Below are positions 1 to 7,800 of a stretch of DNA of 29,327 nucleotides, piece after piece. A program made the position numbers and the translations under genes. Source of the DNA: Actinomycetes bacterium. GTDB taxonomy: Bacteria > Actinomycetota > Actinomycetes > Actinomycetales > Microbacteriaceae. The notes under the pieces were generated by a model. It was not told the DNA's origin, ran no database searches, and saw nothing but the letters and a program-made list of their open reading frames with translations. Within the stretch, counting starts at the first letter, position 1, and each line of letters begins with the position of its first letter. The stretch is from positions 1 to 29,327 of the forward strand of contig JAEYZI010000051.1 of assembly GCA_023428065.1 (NCBI GenBank), in the 5' to 3' direction.

Positions 1-3000
1 TCGATCACGGTGGGGTTGGCCGGATCGGGGAAGGCCCATTGGATGCCGATGGTGGCACCGGTCGGGTCGCGGGTGATCGCTGCGAGGCTGGTCTTGTTGC
101 CGTTGTAGAAGACGGAGGCGAGCTGGCTGTCGGTGTAGCTGGGCGTTGCCAGCACCTGTACATCCCCGGCGCCGACCTTCAGGGTCGCCTCGGTGAGCTT
201 GCCGTCGTCGTCGTAGCTGTATCCCGAACGGAACGTTTGCCCGCCGTCCGGGGTCGTGGTGGACGCGGTGACGCGACCGGTCTTGGCCTCGTACACCGGC
301 ACGGTGAGGGTGCCCCATACGTCTCGGTAGGAGACGACGCGGCCGAGCAGGTCGATGGTGGTGGTGATGTCTCCGGTGTCGTCGGACACCTTCGAGACGA
401 GGGGGTTGCCGCCGACGGCGTAGTCGAAGGTGGTGGTGCGGGCGGGGGTGCCGCCGTCGGTGGTTTGGGTGACGCGGCCGCGCAGGTCGTAGCTGGTGCA
501 TGCCCAGTTGGTGTTGCCGGTGGTGAGGGTTCCCACCAGGCGCCCCAGCACGTCGTACACATACTGCGTCGAGACGGCGGCCCCGGTGGTCGGGGTGGGA
601 CCGGTGAGCTGCTTGAGGCCGCCGTACTGGATGGTGCTCGCGGCGAGCCCGCAGCGGGCGGTGCCGAGTTGTTCGGTGTCGCCGTAGTAGCTGCTGGTGG
701 TGGTCGACGAGGTGCCGGATGGCATCGATCGGGTGAGGCGGCGCAGCCACGATCCCGAGGAGGTGGTGGGAGCCTCGTAGCCGACGGTGGTGGTGAGGGC
801 GAGCCCGTTCGGGTCGACGGTCGAGGCGGTGGGCATGCCAAGCCACGGAGTGCTGCCGTAGCCCGTCTTGGTGGTGAGGGGGGTGACGAGATCTGTCGGC
901 AGTCCGCTGCCGCTGGGCACCGCATCGTCGGTCGTGGTGCTCGTCGCGAGACCGTAATCGGGGGTGAACGCACTATCCGGGATGGTCGTCCAGGGGCCGC
1001 CGTTGACGCTCCACTTCAGTGAATAGGCGGCGGCCTCCCCGATCTCGAGGAAGTCGAGACGGATGTGCCGCCGCTCCCCCTCTCCGATGTTCTTGATGAT
1101 CGAGCTGAGAGATGTGGTCACGGCACCGTCGAGGGCCGAGTCGTCGATGATCTTCTCGTCGTTCAGATACAGGCGCCCGCCGTCGTCGAAGATGGTGCGG
1201 AACTGGTAGTCACCAGGGGTTTCGAAGGTGATCGTTCCGGTGAGACGGGCCGAGAAATTGTCCACGCCGACCCGGGTCGTGGGACGGGCGGCACTCCAGT
1301 TGTAGACCGCGACGGTTCCGCTGCCGCCGGTTGGCGAGTAGCTGGAGTCGACGGGCTGTCCGGACCAGTTGTTGGTGTTGAAGTAGGTCACCTGTAGCCC
1401 GTTCACGGTCGGCAGTTCGTCGTACCCGGTGTGGGTGTGAGCGACCGCTATCGGGCAGGTGGGCAGTGGGAGGCGGTCCGCCCCGAAGCAGGTGGACGGG
1501 GCCGGGCCGTAGCTGTCGGTGGGGAGGTCGGTGAAGTCGTCGTAGATCGTGGTGGTCATGCGACCCCAGTTGTCTGTCGCCGACAGCTTCTGGTCTTTCG
1601 GGCTCCACGTCTGAGTGCTGGTGACCCCCATCGGCGACGTCGCCGAAATGGTGCGCCAGCCGTAGTCGTAGCTGACCGTGCTGAGGTTGCTGGAGGAGGC
1701 GAGGGCCTGCCCGTCGACCTCGATCGTGGTGGTGTTCGGCGCCGAGTCGTAGACGTAGGTCTTCTTCGGGCGCAGGGACGCGGTAGCACCATCCGGGGCC
1801 GGCAGAGTCACCGAGGTGAGCTTCCCGGCCGTGTCGTAGGTGAAGTCAGTCGCGACAAGGTCGTTGACCGCCGTGTCGCTCTGGTGATCGTTTGCGGCGA
1901 TCCACTCGTTCACCAGCGGATCCCACAGGCTGGTCAGCACACCGTCCGTGTACCCGAACCGCACCAGCTCACCACCGGGGTCCTGGATGGCTGCGAGCAT
2001 CCCGTTCGAATAGAACAGTCGCGTGCTGTCGTCGTTCGCCCCGTCATCGGGCGAGGAATGTGCGACATGGCCGGGGTAGATGATGCGGCACAAGAAGCCC
2101 GTCGGTGGCGCCGTGTAGCCGAGATCCGCCGGGACCGGGCACAGGTCGTCTCCGACCGCGTCGCCGGAGGTCAAACCGACCTGGGAGGCGGTGTCACCTG
2201 CATAGACGAACTGGACCTTGCGGTTGGATCCGCCCGCCACCGGATCGGTCACCCGGTCAGGGAGGCCGTTGGACCGGTAGGTGATCTGAGGTGTCGCCGG
2301 TTTCAGGGCGTCCTGCGGAGTGGTTACCGAGGAAACCTTGCCGGTGCCGTCGAACTGGTAGATCGTTCCGCCATCGTTCAACGTCACCAGTCCCGCACCA
2401 TCGAGCGCGAGGATGCCGTACTCTCCCGCCGGCGCCTCGTAGCCACCGGCCGACTTCTTCGTGTAGGTGTGCACAGACCCGGTGACGTCGGTGATCGTCA
2501 CCGCCGAATCCGAGCGCGTCGCCAGGGTGTAGAACCCACCGGACCCGTTGATCGGCCCCGAGCCCGACCACCCGCCGGGCAGGAAGCTCACCTTCTTGGT
2601 GAACCAGGTGGCAGGAACCGGCTGCCCGTTCGCGGCGAGCCCTGGCCCCTTCACCCACAATTCGAGGTGGGCGTTGCCGGTCGCGTCGTAGAAGTCCAGG
2701 CGCAGGGGCGTGGGGGTGCTGGGCAGAGAGATCGCCGAGGACCAGTTCGTCGCAAACGAGGTGCTCCACTGATCGATCAGGGTCGTCGTGCCGATCACCA
2801 GCCGGGCCCCGTCGTCACGCAGCACACCGAAGGTGTAGTTGCCCGCGGTCGGCGGAGTGATGTACCCGGTGTAGCGGACCATCCAGTAGTCAGCCGGTAC
2901 CGCGTCGGCCAATGGCGTGGTCTGGGAGAAGCTGATGATGGGTTCGGTTCGAACCAGCACCGGGTCGCGACCGGCGAAGCTGAAGGTCGAGGTCGAGGTC

Positions 3001-5372
3001 TGCCCCTGGTCGAGAGCGTTGTAGTACGAGGCGACGAGGCCCTTGTTGGCGTTCGGATCGGCCTGCGAGTTGTAGGAGAACGACATGCCCATCGGGCCAC
3101 CGAGCGTGGAGACCGTCGGGGAGGCGAAGCTCAGCGCCAGGTTGCCGTTGGCGAGGTTGACCGTCGCCGGGCCGGCACTGTCGAACGGGGAGGGACCCGA
3201 GGTGCCGAGCCGACGGTTCACCTTGAAGTGACCCACCCAGCTCTGCTCGTACTTCTCGGTCGCGTCGTCGGTCCATACCCGCCACGTGTAGGACCCGCCG
3301 TCTTGCAGTGATCCGTCGACCGGCGTCCACGTGACCGGATCTCCGACCGTCGTGCTGGCCGGAGTGAGCCATCCGGAGGTGACGATGGTACCGCTTCGCC
3401 CATCCGGCCCGGTGGTCACGACGAACTTGTACTTCACGGTCTGCGAGGGGTTGTCGGGATCGACCGCATAGGGAGCCGAGAACGTCGGCGTCGTCGTCAC
3501 GACGACCTCGTCATCGGCCGGGGAGGCGTTCGCCTGCAGGACGACGGGGGCAGCGGCGGTCGTGAAGTACCAACTCGCGTTCGTCGCGGTGCGTTGGGTG
3601 TTGTTGCCGAGGACGGTGTCGAAGCCGTCCTTCACCCAGATCTTGTAGCGGTACTGGGTTCCGGGCTCCAACGACCCCGCCGGCACCGGGAAGTCCCCCG
3701 CGTTCACCCACCCCGTGTCGTAGGCGATCGCCGTGAACGCACCGGTCCCGTTGCCGGTGCCGCCGGTCTTCTCGAACTGGTACCGGTACTTCAACGCCGT
3801 GCCGGAGTCGGTGGAGCCGGTCGCCTGCATCCTCGGCGTCAACGGCGCCACCTGCCCACCGGTCGGAGTGGTCCCGGTCACGCCAGTCACCGACGGGTAG
3901 GACGCGTATCCGACCACCAGCGTCGTCGTCGCTCCCTTGTACGTGTAAGCGCCGAGCTCGGTCTCCTGCCGGAACCCCAGCCAGTTCGAGTACGTGCCGT
4001 TGCGCACCCACGCGGCGATCGTGCTGTCGAGACCATCGGTCGCCGCCGTGCTCGACGCCGACGACCCACACAGTCCGAAAGCCGTGACGTCCGACCCGTA
4101 ACTGTTCACCCCCGTCGGGTTGCTCGACCCCGAACCGATCAAGCCGACCGAACAAGAAGACAGACCCGTGGTGTACGTGAGGTCGACATAGGCACCGGTG
4201 ATGTATTTCCCTGCCACAGCCGACAGCCCGTACTGGGCGAACCCGCGCCAGTACAGCGCTGTGTTCGCCTGCTGGGGGTTACCAAACCACGTCGCACCGC
4301 TCTGCACCGTCCCGTCGGACTTGTAGGACTTGGACGCGCTCGCCCCCCAGTACGTCGACGGATCCACCGTCACCGGATACACCCGGGCCGGGTCCGACAA
4401 CCACCCGAAGTCCGGACGCAACGTCAACAGCCAGTCGTCCCCCGAACGTTCCACGCTCGCCTCGACCGTCGCCATCTCCGGCTCGCGCTCCCCCGTCTCA
4501 CCCGCCGAGTCCCACATCACAGGGGTCGGCACGCTGAAGCGGACAGTCCCGTCCGCATCGATCAGCTCGAAACCCCCAGCCCCGTCCGGCTCCACTGTCA
4601 GCCCCGGAGCCGCCAGCAGCCACTGATAGGCCGGCGCCGCATCCGGCGCCGCATCCAGAACCATCGCCTCCTTCACCAGCGAGGGCTCCACCTCGTACTC
4701 GAGATCGACCCCCTCCAGCACGTCTCGGAACCTCAGCGGACCCTGCTCGCCGTCCCGGTACATGCCCACCGATCCGCGCACATCCGCCGCGCCCAACAGA
4801 CTCCACCCCAGCGAATACCCATCCGCACTCACCGAGACGATCTCGCCATCCGACCGCTGCGAGAACTCCGGCGCCAGAGGGTGCTCCCGCGCCTCCCAAC
4901 CCCCGACAACCCGCGTCAGCTTCCCGTCCGCGGGAACCCACTCGCCATCCGCCTCCACGTTCAGCGGCACTTGACCCAGCACAGCCACCTGACGGCCATC
5001 AGCGAGCTCGTACATCGTCGAGAACTCATCGCGCGACACCACCGTGCCCTCGCCCGACTCCAGATCACCCGGAACCACCTGCTCAGGCAGAGGCTCCGGC
5101 CCGCTCTCAACAGGCTCCGAAACCGGCAATGGATCAACCGTGAACTCGCCCTCAGGAATCGTCGGCGTCACCGGCTCCGCAGGCGTCGACACCGGCGCCG
5201 GCAGCAACGACCCGGCATCCTCGTCAGCAACCGCCAACTCGAACGACGACAGCAACCCCGCCACCATCACACCCGACACGACGACAGCAACAGCGGCGCG
5301 AGCCGCCCCCCCAGGACAGCAACATATGGCGGTGAACTCCAAGACTCGGGCAACCCGTGATCCCCCGACCAC
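1..5372 (-). CDS. Large secreted RHS/YD-repeat protein with two PA14 domains (partial; N-terminal ~1,780 residues)
   Basis: An open minus-strand frame runs from a stop at 5379-5381 to the left edge without another stop, so the C-terminus is missing. In order it shows a signal peptide (hydrophobic core AVAVVVSGVMVAGLL, likely cleavage after AVA, near 5228); a Pro/Glu-rich linker (5225-5080); a beta-rich N-terminal region containing RFRDVLEGVDLEYEVEPS (4740-4683); two Ig/Fn3-like stretches (about 3850-3230); the RHS-type segment VNLANGNLALSF (near 3160); PA14 domain 1 (about 3040-2640); YD-type repeats; PA14 domain 2 (about 1410-1000); and more YD repeats such as YVYDVLGRLVG (near 565) and YSYDDDGKLTEATL (near 220). 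RHS/YD proteins form a beta-cage shell, often around a C-terminal toxin; any toxin here lies outside the window. PA14 domains usually bind carbohydrate. The start is uncertain: GTG 5372, TTG 5342 and ATG 5267 are in frame. The best candidate, ATG 5325 with an upstream GGAG, is out of frame because of a G7 run (see the repeat entry). GC is visibly lower than in neighbouring genes. The RHS assignment is firm; the function is inferred. Confidence 0.88.
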   Translation of the reverse strand, partial: MVGGSRVARVLEFTAICCCPGGAARAAVAVVVSGVMVAGLLSSFELAVADEDAGSLLPAPVSTPAEPVTPTIPEGEFTVDPLPVSEPVESGPEPLPEQVVPGDLESGEGTVVSRDEFSTMYELADGRQVAVLGQVPLNVEADGEWVPADGKLTRVVGGWEAREHPLAPEFSQRSDGEIVSVSADGYSLGWSLLGAADVRGSVGMYRDGEQGPLRFRDVLEGVDLEYEVEPSLVKEAMVLDAAPDAAPAYQWLLAAPGLTVEPDGAGGFELIDADGTVRFSVPTPVMWDSAGETGEREPEMATVEASVERSGDDWLLTLRPDFGWLSDPARVYPVTVDPSTYWGASASKSYKSDGTVQSGATWFGNPQQANTALYWRGFAQYGLSAVAGKYITGAYVDLTYTTGLSSCSVGLIGSGSSNPTGVNSYGSDVTAFGLCGSSASSTAATDGLDSTIAAWVRNGTYSNWLGFRQETELGAYTYKGATTTLVVGYASYPSVTGVTGTTPTGGQVAPLTPRMQATGSTDSGTALKYRYQFEKTGGTGNGTGAFTAIAYDTGWVNAGDFPVPAGSLEPGTQYRYKIWVKDGFDTVLGNNTQRTATNASWYFTTAAAPVVLQANASPADDEVVVTTTPTFSAPYAVDPDNPSQTVKYKFVVTTGPDGRSGTIVTSGWLTPASTTVGDPVTWTPVDGSLQDGGSYTWRVWTDDATEKYEQSWVGHFKVNRRLGTSGPSPFDSAGPATVNLANGNLALSFASPTVSTLGGPMGMSFSYNSQADPNANKGLVASYYNALDQGQTSTSTFSFAGRDPVLVRTEPIISFSQTTPLADAVPADYWMVRYTGYITPPTAGNYTFGVLRDDGARLVIGTTTLIDQWSTSFATNWSSAISLPSTPTPLRLDFYDATGNAHLELWVKGPGLAANGQPVPATWFTKKVSFLPGGWSGSGPINGSGGFYTLATRSDSAVTITDVTGSVHTYTKKSAGGYEAPAGEYGILALDGAGLVTLNDGGTIYQFDGTGKVSSVTTPQDALKPATPQITYRSNGLPDRVTDPVAGGSNRKVQFVYAGDTASQVGLTSGDAVGDDLCPVPADLGYTAPPTGFLCRIIYPGHVAHSSPDDGANDDSTRLFYSNGMLAAIQDPGGELVRFGYTDGVLTSLWDPLVNEWIAANDHQSDTAVNDLVATDFTYDTAGKLTSVTLPAPDGATASLRPKKTYVYDSAPNTTTIEVDGQALASSSNLSTVSYDYGWRTISATSPMGVTSTQTWSPKDQKLSATDNWGRMTTTIYDDFTDLPTDSYGPAPSTCFGADRLPLPTCPIAVAHTHTGYDELPTVNGLQVTYFNTNNWSGQPVDSSYSPTGGSGTVAVYNWSAARPTTRVGVDNFSARLTGTITFETPGDYQFRTIFDDGGRLYLNDEKIIDDSALDGAVTTSLSSIIKNIGEGERRHIRLDFLEIGEAAAYSLKWSVNGGPWTTIPDSAFTPDYGLATSTTTDDAVPSGSGLPTDLVTPLTTKTGYGSTPWLGMPTASTVDPNGLALTTTVGYEAPTTSSGSWLRRLTRSMPSGTSSTTTSSYYGDTEQLGTARCGLAASTIQYGGLKQLTGPTPTTGAAVSTQYVYDVLGRLVGTLTTGNTNWACTSYDLRGRVTQTTDGGTPARTTTFDYAVGGNPLVSKVSDDTGDITTTIDLLGRVVSYRDVWGTLTVPVYEAKTGRVTASTTTPDGGQTFRSGYSYDDDGKLTEATLKVGAGDVQVLATPSYTDSQLASVFYNGNKTSLAAITRDPTGATIGIQWAFPDPANPTVI
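4632..4655 (-). repeat. Perfect tandem duplication of a 12-base unit inside the RHS gene
   Basis: Two exact copies of CGGCGCCGCATC (plus strand, 4632-4643 and 4644-4655) lie head to tail. In the RHS frame they encode DAAPDAAP, so the duplication is in frame and adds four residues. It looks like a recent slippage product. Confidence 0.8.
5306..5312 (-). repeat. Seven-G homopolymer in the RHS gene start region (possible slippage site)
   Basis: The minus strand carries seven consecutive G's here. Reading from ATG 5325, seven G's give an out-of-frame peptide that stops after about 31 codons (TGA just after GGCGGTTGC). Six G's would give MLLSWGAARAAVAVVVSG, a textbook signal peptide continuous with the 1,780-residue frame. 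A GGAG lies 11 bases upstream of that ATG. Phase variation, a fixed mutation and a homopolymer sequencing error would all produce this picture. Confidence 0.75.
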
Positions 5373-5671
5373 GAATGCTCAGAAACTAATGAGAAACCCC
5401 CGAGCTCCGCCACGGAAAACATCAAGATCCAACCCGCCGCCCTACCCCCAGATCGAGGGATGGCAGGAAGCGAGGGCACGCGAGCATCCTCGCCATCCGA
5501 CGGCGGAATGGGGTTCTGACTATGCTGGTCGTGCTCGCCGGCTGCGCGTGCCTCCCCCGTCTCGATCCATCGACGACGATCGGCGCGCGCGGTGCGCCGT
5601 CGAAGTCCGATTCGGCGAGCGGACACCACCCCGGGGCGCGAACGCTGCCCCGCCTGCGAAAGGTCATTCAG
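5373..5671. other. Divergent intergenic region between the RHS gene and tkt
   Basis: About 300 bases without a supported gene. An AT-richer patch at 5371-5425 is the likeliest site of the RHS promoter; on the minus strand a CATTAG at 5391-5386 could be a -10 box, but I see no matching -35. A bulged hairpin spans 5458-5498 (GGATG and GCGAGG pairing with the contiguous CCTCGC CATCC). TATGCT at 5521-5526 could be a -10 box for tkt, again without a clear -35. Open frames crossing this region have no protein-like features. Confidence 0.4.
5659..5663 (+). promoter_or_regulatory. Ribosome binding site deciding the tkt start
   Basis: AAAGG lies eight bases before TTG 5672. The frame is open back to ATG 5522, but the residues between do not resemble transketolase and the other candidate starts lack a comparable Shine-Dalgarno. 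The TTG start gives a protein of the usual family length. Confidence 0.6.
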
Positions 5672-7771
5672 TTGGCAGCACTCTCCTGGGACGAGCTCGA
5701 CAAGAAGGCCGTGGACACCGCGCGCATCCTCGCCGCGGACGCGGTCGAGAAGGTCGGCAACGGCCACCCGGGAACGGCGATGAGCCTCGCTCCCGCCGCC
5801 TATCTCCTCTTCCAGAAGGTCATGCGACAGGATCCGGCCGACACGCACTGGGTGGGACGCGACCGGTTCATCCTCTCGGCTGGCCACAGCTCGCTCACCC
5901 AGTACGTTCAGCTCTACCTCGGCGGCTACGGCCTCGAGCTCGACGACCTCAAGGCCCTCCGCACGTGGGGCTCCAAGACCCCGGGTCACCCCGAGTACGG
6001 CCACACCGACGGCGTCGAGATCACGACGGGTCCCCTCGGGCAGGGCATCTCATCCGCCGTCGGCTTCGCCTACGCGCAGCGCTTCGAGCGCGGCCTCTTC
6101 GACCCGGAGGCGGCGGACGGCACGAGCCCGTTCGACCACTTCGTCTACGTCATCGCGGGCGACGGCGACCTGCAGGAGGGCGTGAGCGCCGAGGCGTCGT
6201 CGCTCGCCGGCCACCAGCAGCTCGGCAACCTCATCGCGATCTACGACTCGAACCAGATCTCGATCGAGGACGACACCAACATCGCCTTCACCGAGGACGT
6301 CGCGAAGCGCTACGAGGCCTACGGCTGGCAGGTGCAGACCGTCGACTGGAAGAAGACGGGCGAGTACGTCGAGGACGTGCAGGCCCTGTACGACGCGATC
6401 CTCGCGGCCCAGGGCGAGCGCGACAAGCCGAGCCTCATCATCCTCAAGACGATCATCGGCTGGCCGAGCCCCAAGAAGCAGAACACGGGCAAGATCCACG
6501 GCTCGGCGCTCGGCGCCGAGGAGCTCGCGGCGCTCAAGGAGGTGCTCGGCTTCGACCCCGCCGAGACCTTCGCGGTCGCCGACGAGGTCGTCGCGCACAC
6601 GCGCAAGGCCGTCGAGCGCGGCAAGGAGGCGCACGCCGCCTGGCAGAAGGAGTTCGACGCCTGGGCGGCCGCCAACCCCGAGAAGAAGGAGCTCTTCGAC
6701 CGCATCCAGTCCGGCCGGCTCCCCGAGGGAGTCGAGGACGCCCTTCCGGTGTTCGAGGCGGGCAAGGACCTCTCCACGCGCGCCGCGAGCGGCAAGGTCC
6801 TCGGCGCGCTCGGCGCCGTCATCCCGGAGCTGTGGGGCGGGTCGGCGGACCTCGCCGAGTCGAACCTCACGACGATCGAGGGGGCGAAGTCGTTCATCCC
6901 CGCGCAGTGGTCGACCCACGAGTGGTCGGGCGACCCGTACGGGCGCGTGCTGCACTTCGGCATCCGCGAGCACGCGATGGCCGCGATCCTCAACGGCATC
7001 GTCCTGCACGGCAACACGCGTCCCTTCGGCGGCACCTTCCTCATCTTCAGCGACTACATGCGCCCCGCCGTGCGCCTCGCGGCCCTCATGAAGGTGCCGT
7101 CGGTGTTCGTGTGGACGCACGACTCGGTCGCCCTCGGCGAGGACGGACCGACCCACCAGCCGATCGAGCAGCTCACGACCCTGCGCGCCATCCCGGGCCT
7201 CGACATCGTGCGCCCCGCGGACGCGAACGAGGTCGCGTGGGCGTGGAAGACGATCCTCGAGCGCCGCGGCGGTCCCGCCGGGATCGCGCTCAGCCGCCAG
7301 AACCTGCCCGTGTTCGCGCGGGGCGAGGGCGCGGCCGACGGCGACACGCTCGCGTCCGCCGCGAACGTCGTGCGGGGCGCGTACGTCCTCGCCGAGGCGC
7401 CCGGCGGCACGCCCGACGTCATCCTGCTCGCGACGGGCTCCGAGGTGCAGTTCGCGCTCGAGGCGCGCGAGCAGCTCGCCGCCGAGGGCATCAAGGCCCG
7501 CGTCGTCTCGTTCCCGAGCCAGGAGTGGTTCGAGGAGCAGGACGCGGAGTACCGCGAGTCCGTGCTGCCCTCGTCCATCACGGCGCGCGTCTCCGTCGAG
7601 GCGGGTCTCGCGCTCACCTGGGCCCCCTACCTGGGCGTCGACGGGCGCGCCGTCTCGATCGAGCACTTCGGCGCGTCGGCCGACTACAAGACGCTCTACC
7701 GCGAGTTCGGCATCACGACCGAGCACGTCGTGGCCGCCGCCAAGGAATCCCTCGCCGCCGCGAGCAACTGA
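5672..7771 (+). CDS. tkt: Transketolase
   Basis: Transketolase (699 residues from TTG 5672) is a thiamine-diphosphate enzyme that moves two-carbon units between sugar phosphates in the non-oxidative pentose phosphate pathway. Visible features: GNGHPG at residues 29-34, GHSS at 71-74, the ThDP/metal motif GDGDLQEG at 163-170 followed by the NQI segment, and GIREHAMAAILNG, which carries the catalytic glutamate, in the second half. The C-terminal transketolase domain is complete, ending in SLAAASN. The length is normal for the family. It is the first gene of the tkt-tal-pgi-zwf-opcA-pgl operon; tal follows after 29 bases. The TTG start may lower translation relative to downstream genes. Identity is very secure; the start is likely but not proven. 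Confidence 0.97.
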   Translation: MAALSWDELDKKAVDTARILAADAVEKVGNGHPGTAMSLAPAAYLLFQKVMRQDPADTHWVGRDRFILSAGHSSLTQYVQLYLGGYGLELDDLKALRTWGSKTPGHPEYGHTDGVEITTGPLGQGISSAVGFAYAQRFERGLFDPEAADGTSPFDHFVYVIAGDGDLQEGVSAEASSLAGHQQLGNLIAIYDSNQISIEDDTNIAFTEDVAKRYEAYGWQVQTVDWKKTGEYVEDVQALYDAILAAQGERDKPSLIILKTIIGWPSPKKQNTGKIHGSALGAEELAALKEVLGFDPAETFAVADEVVAHTRKAVERGKEAHAAWQKEFDAWAAANPEKKELFDRIQSGRLPEGVEDALPVFEAGKDLSTRAASGKVLGALGAVIPELWGGSADLAESNLTTIEGAKSFIPAQWSTHEWSGDPYGRVLHFGIREHAMAAILNGIVLHGNTRPFGGTFLIFSDYMRPAVRLAALMKVPSVFVWTHDSVALGEDGPTHQPIEQLTTLRAIPGLDIVRPADANEVAWAWKTILERRGGPAGIALSRQNLPVFARGEGAADGDTLASAANVVRGAYVLAEAPGGTPDVILLATGSEVQFALEAREQLAAEGIKARVVSFPSQEWFEEQDAEYRESVLPSSITARVSVEAGLALTWAPYLGVDGRAVSIEHFGASADYKTLYREFGITTEHVVAAAKESLAAASN

Positions 7772-7800
7772 CCCGAACCCCCTCCACGGAAGAAGATCCC

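Noticed and set aside
1431..5360. Long plus-strand open frames (626 and 588 codons) across the RHS region
   Set aside because: They are antisense to the RHS frame, with Arg/Gly/Pro/His-rich low-complexity translations and no domains; high GC removes stops.
5522..5671. N-terminal extension of transketolase starting MLVVLAGC, which looks like a lipoprotein signal with a lipobox
   Set aside because: Transketolase is cytoplasmic, the extension has no family similarity, and a good ribosome binding site precedes TTG 5672. The lipobox likeness is chance.
5267..6004. Minus-strand 245-codon frame across the tkt start and the intergenic region
   Set aside because: It is antisense to tkt, has no recognisable domain, and is not in the RHS frame.
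5044..7800. Open extension of the tal frame upstream through tkt
   Set aside because: It is a shadow of tkt in another frame; ATG 7801 has a good ribosome binding site and the correct transaldolase N-terminus.
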